38,502 nucleotides of DNA from ChocPot-Mid sp043804925 (GCA_043804925.1 JAZDIP010000082.1:1-38502); one strand, 5' to 3'. Shown: positions 7,121-15,868, counted from the stretch's first letter. Notes: generated by a model from the letters alone, not told the origin. A program made the numbers and translations.

Positions 7121-8881
7121 TTACCTCACTACAAAAAACTTCTCAGTGATAACTTCTTTGCCTGAACTAATCTGTATATAATAAATTCCGCTTAAAAAAC
7201 TTTTCAGGTCAATGGTTTTGTCAACTCCAATTAATAATTTATCTTGTTCTTGATACAAAATTTTACCAAGTAAATCGTAAATCAAAATATGCGATTCGTT
7301 TTCATATCCAATCCATGTTCGTATTATCAAATTATCTGTTGCTGGATTTGGAAATATTTCAATTAATTGTTTATTAGGTTTTGTTGGAATATCTTCAAAT
7401 TTCATCGAATCGAGAAAAACTGAAGCCGGCATACCGTAGGAATCCATACTTGAAAAACCATACATATATGCCTGAAATTTTCTATCTGCCCTTAGTTTAT
7501 AAACTCCATCAAATGGTAGTTTGAATGTCGTCGAAGAAAATTGTTTCCCTTCATTATCAATTGCAAATGGTGTTCCATAAGTACCAAGAGTGTCTTTTAA
7601 TTTGTACCACTCGAATACAGAATCTTTTGTGTTATAAAATGCAATTTCAATATCCTCAGGAATATCACTTGAAATGCCTGATTCATAGCAAAGATTAATG
7701 TAATTAAGGGGAAATCCGTGACCATCTCTTGCTCCCGGAGTATTAAATGTAATTTCCTTCCGGTAAAGTTCGACCGGTAACAAAGCCATTTGGAATGGGT
7801 CACTGACAACATTGTCATCATATTTTCCAGTATTATATTGTGTAACACTAATAGGTTTATCACCACTAATTAAAATTGGTCTTGGCTCGCCTTCGTCTGC
7901 ACGCATATGCAAAAAACCTACCCCTTCGATTCCACCTGCTGTTTGGATAGTTCCTAAAAACTCTCCATCACGATAAATATTTGTCATCGGCTCTTTGGCA
8001 AATATTTTTATTATTGAATTTTTCTTGCGATTAATAATAGGAGTAACGTGATATGTTTTACCCCATGAATAAGTTGGGATTTCCATTTCTTCTAGAAAAT
8101 TACACCATCCGCAATTTACAGGAACATCAGCACAGACATTTCCTGAAACAACAGAAATCGGTTTTGATGATATAATTTTACTTCCGCTTAAATCAGCCCT
8201 TGCCCCCAGACTTGCAAAAAGTAAAACATCACCTTTATTCAATTTCCATGTTGATGTTTCACCGGGTAATAAGCCACCGGCTGTTTTCGAACTGTCGTTG
8301 CCACCCATTGTAAACCAAACTGTTGTGCTATCGTTAGGTGCTGTAATTCCAGTATAACTTGGAAGCCATTGAGTTGTATTTGGAGTAGGGTCGGCAAAGG
8401 AAGATACAATATAATCATTTCCTAAGATGTTAATGGGTAAAACTACAAAACTTTCAGATAAATAGTTATAATATCTGGTAAGACCATAGCAAATAATTGG
8501 GTCATCAGCAATAACATGAACAGCGGCACCAAACCATACCTGTTCCGGTTCAGGTAATTCATAGTCCCATTTTGTATAGCACTGACCAATAGCAGGAGCT
8601 AAAGTAAAGCAGGTAATTTCATTTGGTTCAGTGATTTCAGTTTTCTTATAACCTTTCTTGGGAACTTCGACTGTAACACTTGTTTTAACATACGAAGTAA
8701 TATAAACCTTAAGGTAACCTCCAAATGGATTCTCCCAAGCAGGTAAAAAGGTAAAATAAAACTCCTTGCCTGCATTGCTTGTGCCGAGAAGCTTTGGCAA
8801 AGAGTTGACGTCCAAGTCTTCGGAATGAAGATTTGCCGTGAATAGAAGCAGAAAACTGAAAATCGAGTACAAATATTTCAT
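7121..8881 (-). CDS. IgGFc-binding domain surface protein with T9SS sorting domain (paralogue 3)
   Basis: The protein is 586 residues from the ATG at 8881 (signal peptide MKYLYSIFSFLLLFTANLHS, AGGAAA upstream). An open frame reaching back to 9010 adds 43 residues with no secretion logic and is rejected. Domains are as in its two paralogues: IgGFc_binding-type region, the EMEIPTYSWGKTYHVTPI motif, then a T9SS type A tail (IEIFPNPATDNLII...EKFFVVR). Its 5' end and leader closely match paralogue 2. From about residue 330 onward it closely matches paralogue 1, including long shared nucleotide runs, so the gene is a mosaic. It is separated from the other two by a toxin-antitoxin pair. Confidence 0.9.
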   Translation of the reverse strand: MKYLYSIFSFLLLFTANLHSEDLDVNSLPKLLGTSNAGKEFYFTFLPAWENPFGGYLKVYITSYVKTSVTVEVPKKGYKKTEITEPNEITCFTLAPAIGQCYTKWDYELPEPEQVWFGAAVHVIADDPIICYGLTRYYNYLSESFVVLPINILGNDYIVSSFADPTPNTTQWLPSYTGITAPNDSTTVWFTMGGNDSSKTAGGLLPGETSTWKLNKGDVLLFASLGARADLSGSKIISSKPISVVSGNVCADVPVNCGWCNFLEEMEIPTYSWGKTYHVTPIINRKKNSIIKIFAKEPMTNIYRDGEFLGTIQTAGGIEGVGFLHMRADEGEPRPILISGDKPISVTQYNTGKYDDNVVSDPFQMALLPVELYRKEITFNTPGARDGHGFPLNYINLCYESGISSDIPEDIEIAFYNTKDSVFEWYKLKDTLGTYGTPFAIDNEGKQFSSTTFKLPFDGVYKLRADRKFQAYMYGFSSMDSYGMPASVFLDSMKFEDIPTKPNKQLIEIFPNPATDNLIIRTWIGYENESHILIYDLLGKILYQEQDKLLIGVDKTIDLKSFLSGIYYIQISSGKEVITEKFFVVR

Positions 8882-8919
8882 AGCTTTCCTAAATTTGTCA
8901 ATCTTATACTTATATAACA

Positions 8920-8927
8920 CAAAAATA
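8920..8927 (-). promoter_or_regulatory. Candidate -7 box upstream of paralogue 3
   Basis: This is a second copy of TATTTTTG on the minus strand, 39 bases before the ATG at 8881, in a leader nearly identical to that of paralogue 2. Conservation of both box and spacing supports a shared promoter for the two transcription units. Confidence 0.4.
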
Positions 8928-9003
8928 GAAGAAATGTTACACTTTTTTTTGAAAAAAAGTGAAAATATTTTTGTGAAGGACAGAAAAAATATTGGTAAGT
9001 CAC

Positions 9004-9122
9004 TAGCCACGACTTTTAAGTCGTGGAAACATAACGAAGAAGATTTTGGGCTTTAGCCCTGATATCTGGACTCAAGTCGGAATAAATGAATTAACTCTTC
9101 CACGAGCTAAAGCTCGTGGCTA
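9004..9122. repeat. REP-like element of three hairpins with outer inverted repeat
   Basis: Three compact hairpins lie in a row: CCACGACT/AGTCGTGG (9007-9026), GGGCT/AGCCC (9048-9059) and CCACGAGCT/AGCTCGTGG (9100-9119). The outermost bases TAGCCACGA (9004-9012) and TCGTGGCTA (9114-9122) pair with each other, so the whole element can close. Repeats of the 'agccacgactt...aagtcgtgg' kind are commonly dispersed in environmental genomes and resemble substrates of REP-associated tyrosine transposases (IS200-like). No such transposase is encoded in this window. Confidence 0.75.
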
Positions 9123-9157
9123 TTCATTAGAATTATAATATTGCTCTTCCTTAATGG

Positions 9158-10468
9158 CTAATCCTCAAGCTTCTTCAGTTCTTCGATGTCGTCTTCATCA
9201 GGGTCTAAGAACATTTTCCGAATCTCACAATTTTTGTGATTGTAATCATGCAGTTTGCAAACTTTGCCCTGACCGTGCAGTTCCACAAAATTTTGGAATG
9301 ATATCGTTTTGTAAGTACTTGATTCGGGTATATACGCATGAACAAGTTCTTTGAAAATATCTGCCTTTAAAATTTTTGCCTTTCCTTCGGGGAATTGTAT
9401 TTCTGCATTCATCGAAGGATATTTACTTAAAATTTCGAGGTAAGTGTTATATTCATAAAGCAGACAGCATTTCAATCTGCCGCAATAGCCGCTGAGTTTT
9501 GTTACGTTGTTCGAAAGCTGTTGAACTCGTGCATGGTCTAAAGTAACATGTGAATTTTCATGTGCAAATGATGCACAGCACAAAGCCCTTCCGCAGGAAC
9601 CCATACCGCCGATTCTTTTTGCATCTTCACGTGTACTAATCTGCCTAAGTTCTATTCTTGTCTTAAAAGCTTTTGCCAATTCTTTTACAAGTTGCCGGAA
9701 ATCTATTCTGAGAGGTGATGTAAAATATACGGTCAGACGTTGCTGGTCGAACTGCCATTCAGCATCTGTGATTTTCATTTCCAGATTTAATTTTTCGGCT
9801 TGTTCTCTTGCCATTTCCACTACAGATGAATGGTTATCGAGATTATGTTTGTACCGGTGCATATCGTCGAGCTTTGCATGCCTGACGACACTGTATTGGG
9901 GGTCTTTATCTTTGTAAAATAATTTCAGCTTTGTTTCTGCACATTTCCCGAAAGCTGTAACAGTACCAATATCCAATCCGTTTTCGACTTCTAAAATAAC
10001 ATATTGATAATTTACAAAAGGCAGTTTATTTTTATTTGCATACAATACTCTTCTTTTATTTTTAAAAGCAATTTCAACCAAATCCGAAATTTCATTTATT
10101 TCGTTAAACTCCGGTTTTGCTTTTGAAACATTAAAACGTTTATAAAATTCCTGATTAATAAAGATCTGAGACGGGAAATCTTTATGCTTTATGTCGTATT
10201 TTTTATAAGTATCTTTAAGTGGTTTCAGGTTTAAAGCAGGTTTATTTTTTGTTTCATTCTGAACTGCAGGTTTGCTGTGTGTTTCTAATGAGTTAACTGC
10301 TGCTTCGCCTTGTAAACCACCTTTAATTGTTAATTGCGAATTGTCAATTGTTAACTGATTAACATTTGCTGTCTGTTGATTATCGTTATTTATTTTACCG
10401 GTTTCTATAACAGGATTTTCCTGTTTCGGAGGATTTTCCGAACCTGAATTATTATCTATATTATTCAT
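9158..10468 (-). CDS. PSP1-domain protein, RicT (YaaT) homologue
   Basis: This 436-residue protein has the PSP1 C-terminal domain typical of RicT/YaaT, which in Bacillus belongs to the Fe-S-containing RicAFT complex affecting RNase Y and development. The cysteine signature GSCGRALCCASF (Cys292, 297, 298) and GYCGRLKCCLLYE (Cys329, 334, 335) matches the family. The first 90 residues are a polar, Asn/Gln-rich extension of low complexity. Residues 36-50 (VNQLTIDNSQLTIKG) are the in-frame translation of a dispersed AATTGTTAATT-type spacer repeat (10321-10363). A conserved PSP1 gene next to holB (here 129 bases apart) is common in Bacteroidota and Firmicutes. Both genes are on the minus strand, with holB upstream. 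Confidence 0.9.
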   Translation of the reverse strand: MNNIDNNSGSENPPKQENPVIETGKINNDNQQTANVNQLTIDNSQLTIKGGLQGEAAVNSLETHSKPAVQNETKNKPALNLKPLKDTYKKYDIKHKDFPSQIFINQEFYKRFNVSKAKPEFNEINEISDLVEIAFKNKRRVLYANKNKLPFVNYQYVILEVENGLDIGTVTAFGKCAETKLKLFYKDKDPQYSVVRHAKLDDMHRYKHNLDNHSSVVEMAREQAEKLNLEMKITDAEWQFDQQRLTVYFTSPLRIDFRQLVKELAKAFKTRIELRQISTREDAKRIGGMGSCGRALCCASFAHENSHVTLDHARVQQLSNNVTKLSGYCGRLKCCLLYEYNTYLEILSKYPSMNAEIQFPEGKAKILKADIFKELVHAYIPESSTYKTISFQNFVELHGQGKVCKLHDYNHKNCEIRKMFLDPDEDDIEELKKLED

Positions 10469-10597
10469 TAAATTACTATCTAAATTAAAAATCTATATCA
10501 AAGTCATTGAGTATTATTATTATATTTTATATTTTTTTTATAAAACAAATATAATAATAAAGTTAGGTAAATGACAAAGAATATATTTTCTGTGATT

Positions 10598-11755
10598 TCA
10601 AATGTTGCTGGAGAACAAGATACTTTTACGAATATTAACAAACAAATTAATTAAAAGAAGCTGTTGATTAACATTCCTCCTGTTGTTTTTAATTGCATCT
10701 TCAATGCAGGAAATAGAATAGCTTAAATCTTTTCCGGTAAAATTATTGGCAAATCTTTGCAGGAAATTTAATTGGTCTATATTAATGATTGTTCTTGCTG
10801 AATCTGTGTTAATAAGATTGAATGCATCCCTCAACCAAAAAAGGAGGATAAGAAGGATTTTTTCAATATGGTTTTTATCTTTTTCTGCTAAAACAGGTTG
10901 AAGTTTTGTGATTAGTTCAACACGGTAAGCACGTTTTTTTAAAGCAGTTCTCAGCAAATCAACAACCTGATTTCTAAGAGATTTCATGCCCTCGTCCAAG
11001 GAGTCAACTGCCTTAAGATAGGAACCTTGGCCAATGGAGACCGCTAACCTTGCTTCTGCTATGTCAATGTCAAATTTGCTCATCAGGTACACCTCAAGCT
11101 CGTTATCCGGTAATGTCTGGAAGAACACCTGCTGACACCTCGATAGTATTGTCGGGAGAATTAGTTGTGGCTCTGAGGTTGTCATAATAATAGTCGTATT
11201 TGAATGCGGTTCTTCCAATGTTTTCAAGAAAGCATTAGCAGATTCACTCGTCATTTCTTCAGCATGGAAAACTAATATAAATCTTCTGCCTCCGGAATTC
11301 GGTGCCAAAGATAATCCTCTTTTTACTTCTCTAATCTGAGCAATTTTAATTTGAGTAGCTTTTGGAATTTGAATTTTATAGTAGGGATTAACCGCCTTCA
11401 ACGCATTTTGTTCCTGAATTTCCGTAATCTGGTCGTCGCTCAGTTTATCGGATATATTATCTTTCCGGGTATCCATACTTTTGGGTGCTGGCAGTGAATA
11501 TATCATTTGAACATTCGGATGCTGAAGTGATGACATCATTCTGCAACTCACACATTTTCCGCAGGCATTAATTTTTCCATCATTTATAACCTGTTCTTCA
11601 CAATTTACTGCTTTGGCAAATTCTATAGCAACAGCTTCCTTGCCGGCACCCTCAATCCCGATAAAGCAGTAAGCATGAGCAATCCTGTCCTCCAATATTG
11701 CTCTTTGAAGTAAATTCTTAACAGTTGTTTGCCCTATTATATTTTTCCAAGCCAA
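10598..11755 (-). CDS. holB: DNA polymerase III subunit delta' (clamp-loader)
   Basis: This is the 385-residue clamp-loader delta' subunit. It begins AWKNIIGQ...RIAHAYCFIG, with a degenerate P-loop GIEGAGKE (33-40; Glu where Ser/Thr is needed), as expected for the non-hydrolysing delta'. A zinc module is present (Cys52, Cys65, Cys68, Cys71). The sequence EEMTSESANAFLKTLEEP is the family's switch region, and ILSRCQ carries the SRC arginine-finger motif. A roughly 40-residue polar insertion lies between the zinc module and sensor regions. The start codon is TTG; no in-frame ATG fits, and the resulting N-terminus matches family starts. A TTAATTGTTAATT repeat lies directly upstream (11758-11795). 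Confidence 0.92.
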   Translation of the reverse strand: MAWKNIIGQTTVKNLLQRAILEDRIAHAYCFIGIEGAGKEAVAIEFAKAVNCEEQVINDGKINACGKCVSCRMMSSLQHPNVQMIYSLPAPKSMDTRKDNISDKLSDDQITEIQEQNALKAVNPYYKIQIPKATQIKIAQIREVKRGLSLAPNSGGRRFILVFHAEEMTSESANAFLKTLEEPHSNTTIIMTTSEPQLILPTILSRCQQVFFQTLPDNELEVYLMSKFDIDIAEARLAVSIGQGSYLKAVDSLDEGMKSLRNQVVDLLRTALKKRAYRVELITKLQPVLAEKDKNHIEKILLILLFWLRDAFNLINTDSARTIINIDQLNFLQRFANNFTGKDLSYSISCIEDAIKNNRRNVNQQLLLINLFVNIRKSILFSSNI

Positions 11756-11757
11756 GT

Positions 11758-11795
11758 TTTTTAATTGTTAATTGTTAATTTTTAATTGTTAATGA
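11758..11795. repeat. TTAATTGTTAATT-type short repeat run
   Basis: About three to four degenerate copies of TTAATTG/TTAATT lie immediately upstream of the holB start. The same motif, in related form, occurs in the purF-yraN spacer (near 1893-1918) and inside the RicT-homologue coding region (10321-10363). Confidence 0.7.
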
Positions 11796-12034
11796 TTTCT
11801 TTTTCCTTTTTCTTTTTGCAAATTAGGAAATAAGGAAGAGTTAAGCAAATAATTTAGTTCGAATATATTTTGTTGTCTTCCAAAGATGAAGAATAAAAAG
11901 AAAATTAGGAATTATTCCATATGGGCATTTGCATTTTGCAAGAAACTTGAATTTTATGTGAAAATTAATTTTTTAATTTGGATTTTAATCTTTATTTTAT
12001 AAATATAAATTCATGATATTCGTTTTTTAAATAA

Positions 12035-12430
12035 ATGGAGATACAGGAACATATAAAATTTTGGATTGAAAGTGCCGATGATGATTTAAAGGTAGCTGAT
12101 AATTTATATAATAGCGGAAATTATAATTGGTGTTTATTTGTTGGACATCTAGTACTTGAAAAAGCATTCAAAGCTAATTATATTCAGACAAACGGAAACA
12201 AAGTACCACCAAAAATTCATGATTTGTTGAAATTAGCAATTAAATCCAATATTGCATTAAATGATCATCAGTTTAATTTTTTTGAATTAGTTAATCGTTT
12301 TTGTATTGCAGGAAGGTACATTGAATACAAACAAGAAATAACCAAGTTTGCAACTAAAGAAAAAGCATTTGAAATATTAGAAAGTATAAAAAAAGAATTT
12401 GAATGGCTCAAGTCCCTGATAAAATATTGA
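12035..12430 (+). CDS. HEPN domain protein (COG2250-like), toxin-antitoxin partner
   Basis: This 131-residue all-helical HEPN protein starts EHIKFWIESADDDLKVADNLYNSGNYNWCLFVGHLVLEKAFKA, the typical first two helices. It ends with CIAGRYIEYK, the GRY[PI].Y variant. The catalytic R-x4-6-H motif of HEPN RNases is not visible, so this member may be inactive as a nuclease or use another mode. It overlaps the downstream nucleotidyltransferase by 28 bases, the standard HEPN-MNT pair considered a type of toxin-antitoxin system in which the MNT partner AMPylates the toxin in some families. Confidence 0.88.
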   Translation: MEIQEHIKFWIESADDDLKVADNLYNSGNYNWCLFVGHLVLEKAFKANYIQTNGNKVPPKIHDLLKLAIKSNIALNDHQFNFFELVNRFCIAGRYIEYKQEITKFATKEKAFEILESIKKEFEWLKSLIKY

Positions 12431-12720
12431 AAATTATAAACGATTTTATTCGTGAAGCTGCTAAGGATAATATACCCATACAGCAGGCAGTGTTGTTTGG
12501 AAGTTACTCTAAAGGAACCTATGACGAATGGAGCGATATTGATTTGGCAGTTGTTTCAGATAGATTCGATGGAAACAGTATTTATGATGCTTTGAAGTTA
12601 CTTGATTCAAAAAGAAAAGTCAGTATTGATTTGGAATTACACCCTTACCGTCCTGAAGATTTTAGCCAAGACAATCCTTTTGTTGCAGAAATATTAGAGC
12701 AAGGTGTCAGGATTCTATAA
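12403..12720 (+). CDS. Minimal nucleotidyltransferase (MNT), partner of HEPN protein
   Basis: This 105-residue nucleotidyltransferase carries the hallmark GSYSKGTYDEWSDIDLAVV (the G-S-x-n-DxD motif with catalytic Asp residues) and a third acidic residue in SIDLELHPYR. In HEPN/MNT systems this protein is the antitoxin that binds or nucleotidylates the HEPN protein. The ATG at 12403 lies within the HEPN gene (28-base overlap), supporting translational coupling. Length is typical for MntA-like minimal enzymes. Confidence 0.9.
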   Translation: MAQVPDKILKIINDFIREAAKDNIPIQQAVLFGSYSKGTYDEWSDIDLAVVSDRFDGNSIYDALKLLDSKRKVSIDLELHPYRPEDFSQDNPFVAEILEQGVRIL

Positions 12721-13052
12721 AAAATTCGCTATTAAAGTTGAGTTTCGATAATTACGATTGCCCAATAAATCCTTAATTTCTATATCCACTTGTCTAAGAT
12801 TGACTATCTTATTAAAAAAAACCAAAATTATGTCTTACAGCATAATCAATCAGCTTTTGAAAATTTTCTTCATTCATCTCCGGACATTTCAAATTATTCG
12901 CTTTCATAATATCCCTCAGGTTATCATTGTTGTAATGAAGGTACGAGTCATTTATATTTTAATCAGCGAAATATAATTAATCAGTGCAAATCAGCGATTC
13001 TGACTATGTACGCAGTAAGACCACGCTTACAAATATTTTAAAAAACTATTCC
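12721..13052. other. Intergenic region with possible gene remnant
   Basis: About 330 bases with no intact gene. On the minus strand, 12812-12958 gives a 49-codon open stretch with protein-like composition (SYLHYNNDNLRDIMKA...) ending in a TAA stop and bounded upstream by another stop. It could be the 3' remnant of a decayed gene. Around 12960-13000 there is a short degenerate direct repeat of the form AATCAGCGAA/AATCAGTGCAAATCAGCGA, another dispersed-spacer type. Confidence 0.45.
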
Positions 13053-13265
13053 CTAAACAGCGACCTCCATTTCTAAAGATGTTGTCCTTGTTTTTGGTAT
13101 TCGCTTGTTTTCAATTTTATATGATTCCAAATGGAATTCAATTGCTTCTTTGATTAATTCCCTTATTTCATCCTCGGTTTCGGCAACTGCTACACATCCG
13201 GGTAAATCAGGTACATAGGCACCATAAGAATTTTGGCCTTTTTCAATAATAATAGTATATTTCAT
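13053..13265 (-). CDS. hicB: HicB-type antitoxin
   Basis: This 70-residue HicB-family protein has the partial RNase H-like fold signature: MKYTIIIEKGQNSYGAYVPDLPGC, then AETEDEIRELIKEAIEFHLESY. In the HicAB system it neutralises the HicA mRNA interferase. It lies 10 bases downstream of the hicA gene on the same strand, the classical hicA-hicB order. A separate C-terminal DNA-binding domain is not apparent at this length, so autoregulation, if any, would rely on the short tail. Confidence 0.93.
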   Translation of the reverse strand: MKYTIIIEKGQNSYGAYVPDLPGCVAVAETEDEIRELIKEAIEFHLESYKIENKRIPKTRTTSLEMEVAV

Positions 13266-13275
13266 GCATTGTCTC

Positions 13276-13461
13276 CTATCTTAATTTCGCTTGTTTTAAT
13301 ACACTGATAATTGTTCCTTTAGGCATATCCGTAGATAGTTTTCCGGCAATAGTAACTGTCCCTTTTTTTGCCGGATGTTTAAATTGCCAGTGGCTACCTT
13401 TTATCCTATCAAGATACCAGCCTTCAGATTCAATTATCTCTATAAGTTCTTTGACCTTCAC
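13276..13461 (-). CDS. hicA: HicA-type mRNA interferase toxin
   Basis: This 61-residue double-stranded-RNA-binding-like toxin has the motif GWYLDRIKGSHWQFKHP, with the catalytic His in GSHW. It continues with GTVTIAGKLSTDMPKGTIISVLKQA, the normal family ending. The predicted start is GTG (13459-13461); the nearby ATG upstream is out of frame. It is immediately followed by hicB and presumably co-transcribed. Confidence 0.92.
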   Translation of the reverse strand: MKVKELIEIIESEGWYLDRIKGSHWQFKHPAKKGTVTIAGKLSTDMPKGTIISVLKQAKLR

Positions 13462-13654
13462 ACATTGATTTTTATTTTATTTATAATGATAATTTTAATT
13501 TAATGAATTTATGATTATTGGCAAAGAATAAAATGATGAATTATCAAAATTACTCCAATGTCATAAAATTATTGTTAATTCGTTTATAATTATTCTTATA
13601 TTACTTACGAGTAATGTGCAAATATTTTAGTTTAATAATTTAATAAGTTAATTA

Positions 13655-15832
13655 ATGCCTGGAAAAAATATACAAGTTAAAAATAAAGATACAAAATCAT
13701 CCGAAGAAATCTTACGAGATGCAATAGCCGTTTCCAGAGAAGGTTCTCATTGTGCACATAACAGAGGTGCAGGTTGTTCGGTAGAACATGTAGATTTTAA
13801 TGAAAAATCACAGAAGAATAAATTTCCCGAATTATCAAAAGAAGAATTAACAACTGCTCTCAGGTATATGCTTTTAGCAAGAAAGTCAGATGAAAAGCAT
13901 TTCACTTTGGTCAAACAAGGGAAATCTTTTTTCCATATTGGATGCAGTGGCCACGAAACAATGCAGGTAGCTATCGGTATGGCATTGAAAAAAAAACATG
14001 ACTGGGGCTGGACTTATTACCGCGATTCCGCATTTGCTTACAGCATGGGAATGACAGCAAAAGATTATTTCTTGCTTGCTACCGGCAAACCGGAATGCCC
14101 TTCAACCGGTGGCAGACAAATGCCCGGGCATTATGGTAATAAAAATTTGAATTTACCAACTTCTTCATCCTCCACAGGAACACAGTACCTAAATGCAGTT
14201 GGTACTGCTCTTGCTTCGAAAAAACTCGGAACTGACGAAATTACTTATGTCGCTTCAGGTGAGGGAACAACCAGTCAAGGAGAATTTTACGAAGCAGTTA
14301 ACTGGGCAAGCAGGGAAAAACTTCCGGTACTTTTTGCAGTTCAGGACAATGGTTATGCAATTTCTGTCCCGCGTGAAAAACAATCCATGGGTGGAAATGT
14401 AGCTCACACATTTTGTTGTTATTCAAATTTGAGAATGAAAACATTTGACGGAACAAATTTCTTTGAATCATACAAAGCCGCAAAAGATGCAGCTGAGCAT
14501 ATCCGTTCCGGTAAAGGTCCCGTCTTGCTTCATGGAATGGTAGAACGTTTGGTTCCACATTCTTCAAGCGATGACCAAAGAAAATACCGGAAATCGGAAG
14601 AACTTGAATATGCTAAAGCTGAAAAAGATGGTATAGAAATATTTAAAAAACACCTGATTGAGAATAAAATATTTACTCTTCCTGAATTAGAAATATTTGA
14701 AAATGACATCAAACAAGAAATTGACGAAGCCGCCGATTGGGCAATCTCAAGACCTGATGCAATTAGCGAAAATTCAACAAAGCACATATTTGCTGATATT
14801 AAAACAAGGGAACTCAATTACTCAATTAAAGAACCCGAAAAAGGTAATACCGTTGTGATGGTTGATGCAATCAATCATGCCTTAGCCGAAGAACTTGTCA
14901 GAAATGAAAAAATGCTGGTATTCGGACAAGACATTGCTGATCCGAAAGGTGGTGTATTCACAGCAACCAAAGGTCTTTCAAAGTTTGGAGAAGAAAGAGT
15001 ATTCAATTCACCTTTGGCAGAAGCGTCAATTATTGGTGTGGCTTTGGGACTTGCTGTTCGTGGATTCAAACCTGTCGTTGAAATACAATTCGGCGATTAT
15101 ATTTGGCCCGCTTTCCAGCAAATCAGAAATGAACTTACAACAATGAGATTCCGTTCAGACGGAAACTTTTCCGCACCTGTAGTTATCAGAACAGCAGTTG
15201 GCGGCTATATTCACGGCGGGCTCTGTCATTCGCAAAACATTGAAGGATTTTTCAGCCACATACCCGGCTTACTCATAGCTTATCCAAGTACCGCCGCAGA
15301 TGCAAAAGGACTTTTAAAAACCGCTTGCAGATTGCAGGACCCTGTTTTGTTTCTTGAGCACAAAGGACTTTACCGTTTACCTTACTCAACTTCAATTGAA
15401 CCGGATGAGAATTACTTAATACCCTTCGGAAAAGGAAAAATCGTGAAATCAGGAGACAATCTGACTATTGTATCATGGGGAATGGGTGTAAAAGATTCAA
15501 TCAATGCAGTAAAGGAAGTAGAAAAACGTACCGGTAAAACTATCGAGATTATTGATTTGAGAACAATCATTCCATGGGACAAGGAAATGGTATTTGATTC
15601 AATAAAGAAAACCAACAGAGTACTGATTGTTCATGAAGATACTAAAACAAATGGTTTCGGTGGAGAAATATCGGCAACAATAGCAGAAGAAGCATTTAAT
15701 TTTCTTGATGCTCCCGTTATGAGACATGCCGCAAAAGATTCACATATACCTTATGCTCCTGCTTATGAATTGGATGTTTTGCCTACTCAGGAAAAGATTG
15801 AAAAAGATATTGAGAAACTGCTTGGTTTTTAG
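13655..15832 (+). CDS. Fused 2-oxoacid dehydrogenase E1 (alpha and beta subunits in one chain)
   Basis: This 725-residue thiamine diphosphate-dependent decarboxylase is the E1 of a branched-chain 2-oxoacid (or pyruvate) dehydrogenase complex. Residues about 60-390 form the alpha part, with the ThDP motif running from GEG at 202 to DN at 231-232. Residues about 399-725 form the beta part (FGQDIADPKGGVF..., FNSPLAEASIIG, EIQFGDYIWPA). In most bacteria these are two genes; fused versions are common in Bacteroidota. A Cys/His-containing N-terminal stretch (SHCAHNRGAGC, 31-41) precedes the alpha domain and is not part of the standard fold. No E2 or E3 is adjacent. Substrate (branched-chain versus pyruvate) cannot be decided here. 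Confidence 0.92.
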   Translation: MPGKNIQVKNKDTKSSEEILRDAIAVSREGSHCAHNRGAGCSVEHVDFNEKSQKNKFPELSKEELTTALRYMLLARKSDEKHFTLVKQGKSFFHIGCSGHETMQVAIGMALKKKHDWGWTYYRDSAFAYSMGMTAKDYFLLATGKPECPSTGGRQMPGHYGNKNLNLPTSSSSTGTQYLNAVGTALASKKLGTDEITYVASGEGTTSQGEFYEAVNWASREKLPVLFAVQDNGYAISVPREKQSMGGNVAHTFCCYSNLRMKTFDGTNFFESYKAAKDAAEHIRSGKGPVLLHGMVERLVPHSSSDDQRKYRKSEELEYAKAEKDGIEIFKKHLIENKIFTLPELEIFENDIKQEIDEAADWAISRPDAISENSTKHIFADIKTRELNYSIKEPEKGNTVVMVDAINHALAEELVRNEKMLVFGQDIADPKGGVFTATKGLSKFGEERVFNSPLAEASIIGVALGLAVRGFKPVVEIQFGDYIWPAFQQIRNELTTMRFRSDGNFSAPVVIRTAVGGYIHGGLCHSQNIEGFFSHIPGLLIAYPSTAADAKGLLKTACRLQDPVLFLEHKGLYRLPYSTSIEPDENYLIPFGKGKIVKSGDNLTIVSWGMGVKDSINAVKEVEKRTGKTIEIIDLRTIIPWDKEMVFDSIKKTNRVLIVHEDTKTNGFGGEISATIAEEAFNFLDAPVMRHAAKDSHIPYAPAYELDVLPTQEKIEKDIEKLLGF

Positions 15833-15868
15833 TTGCATTGGGATAAGGGATAATGTATTTGAAATCCG

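Noticed and set aside
8838..9056. Plus-strand open frame over the start of paralogue 3
   Set aside because: It is antisense to a signal-peptide coding region and leader, and the same shadow occurs over paralogue 2 at 6216-6422; it reflects the duplicated leader, not a gene.
9154..9354. Cys-rich plus-strand open frame opposite the RicT homologue
   Set aside because: The apparent Cys pattern is the reverse reading of the conserved PSP1 gene; no independent coding signal.
12758..12976. Plus-strand 72-codon open frame
   Set aside because: No ribosome binding site, composition dominated by Ile/Leu runs from AT-rich DNA, and it overlaps a repeat and a more protein-like stretch on the other strand.
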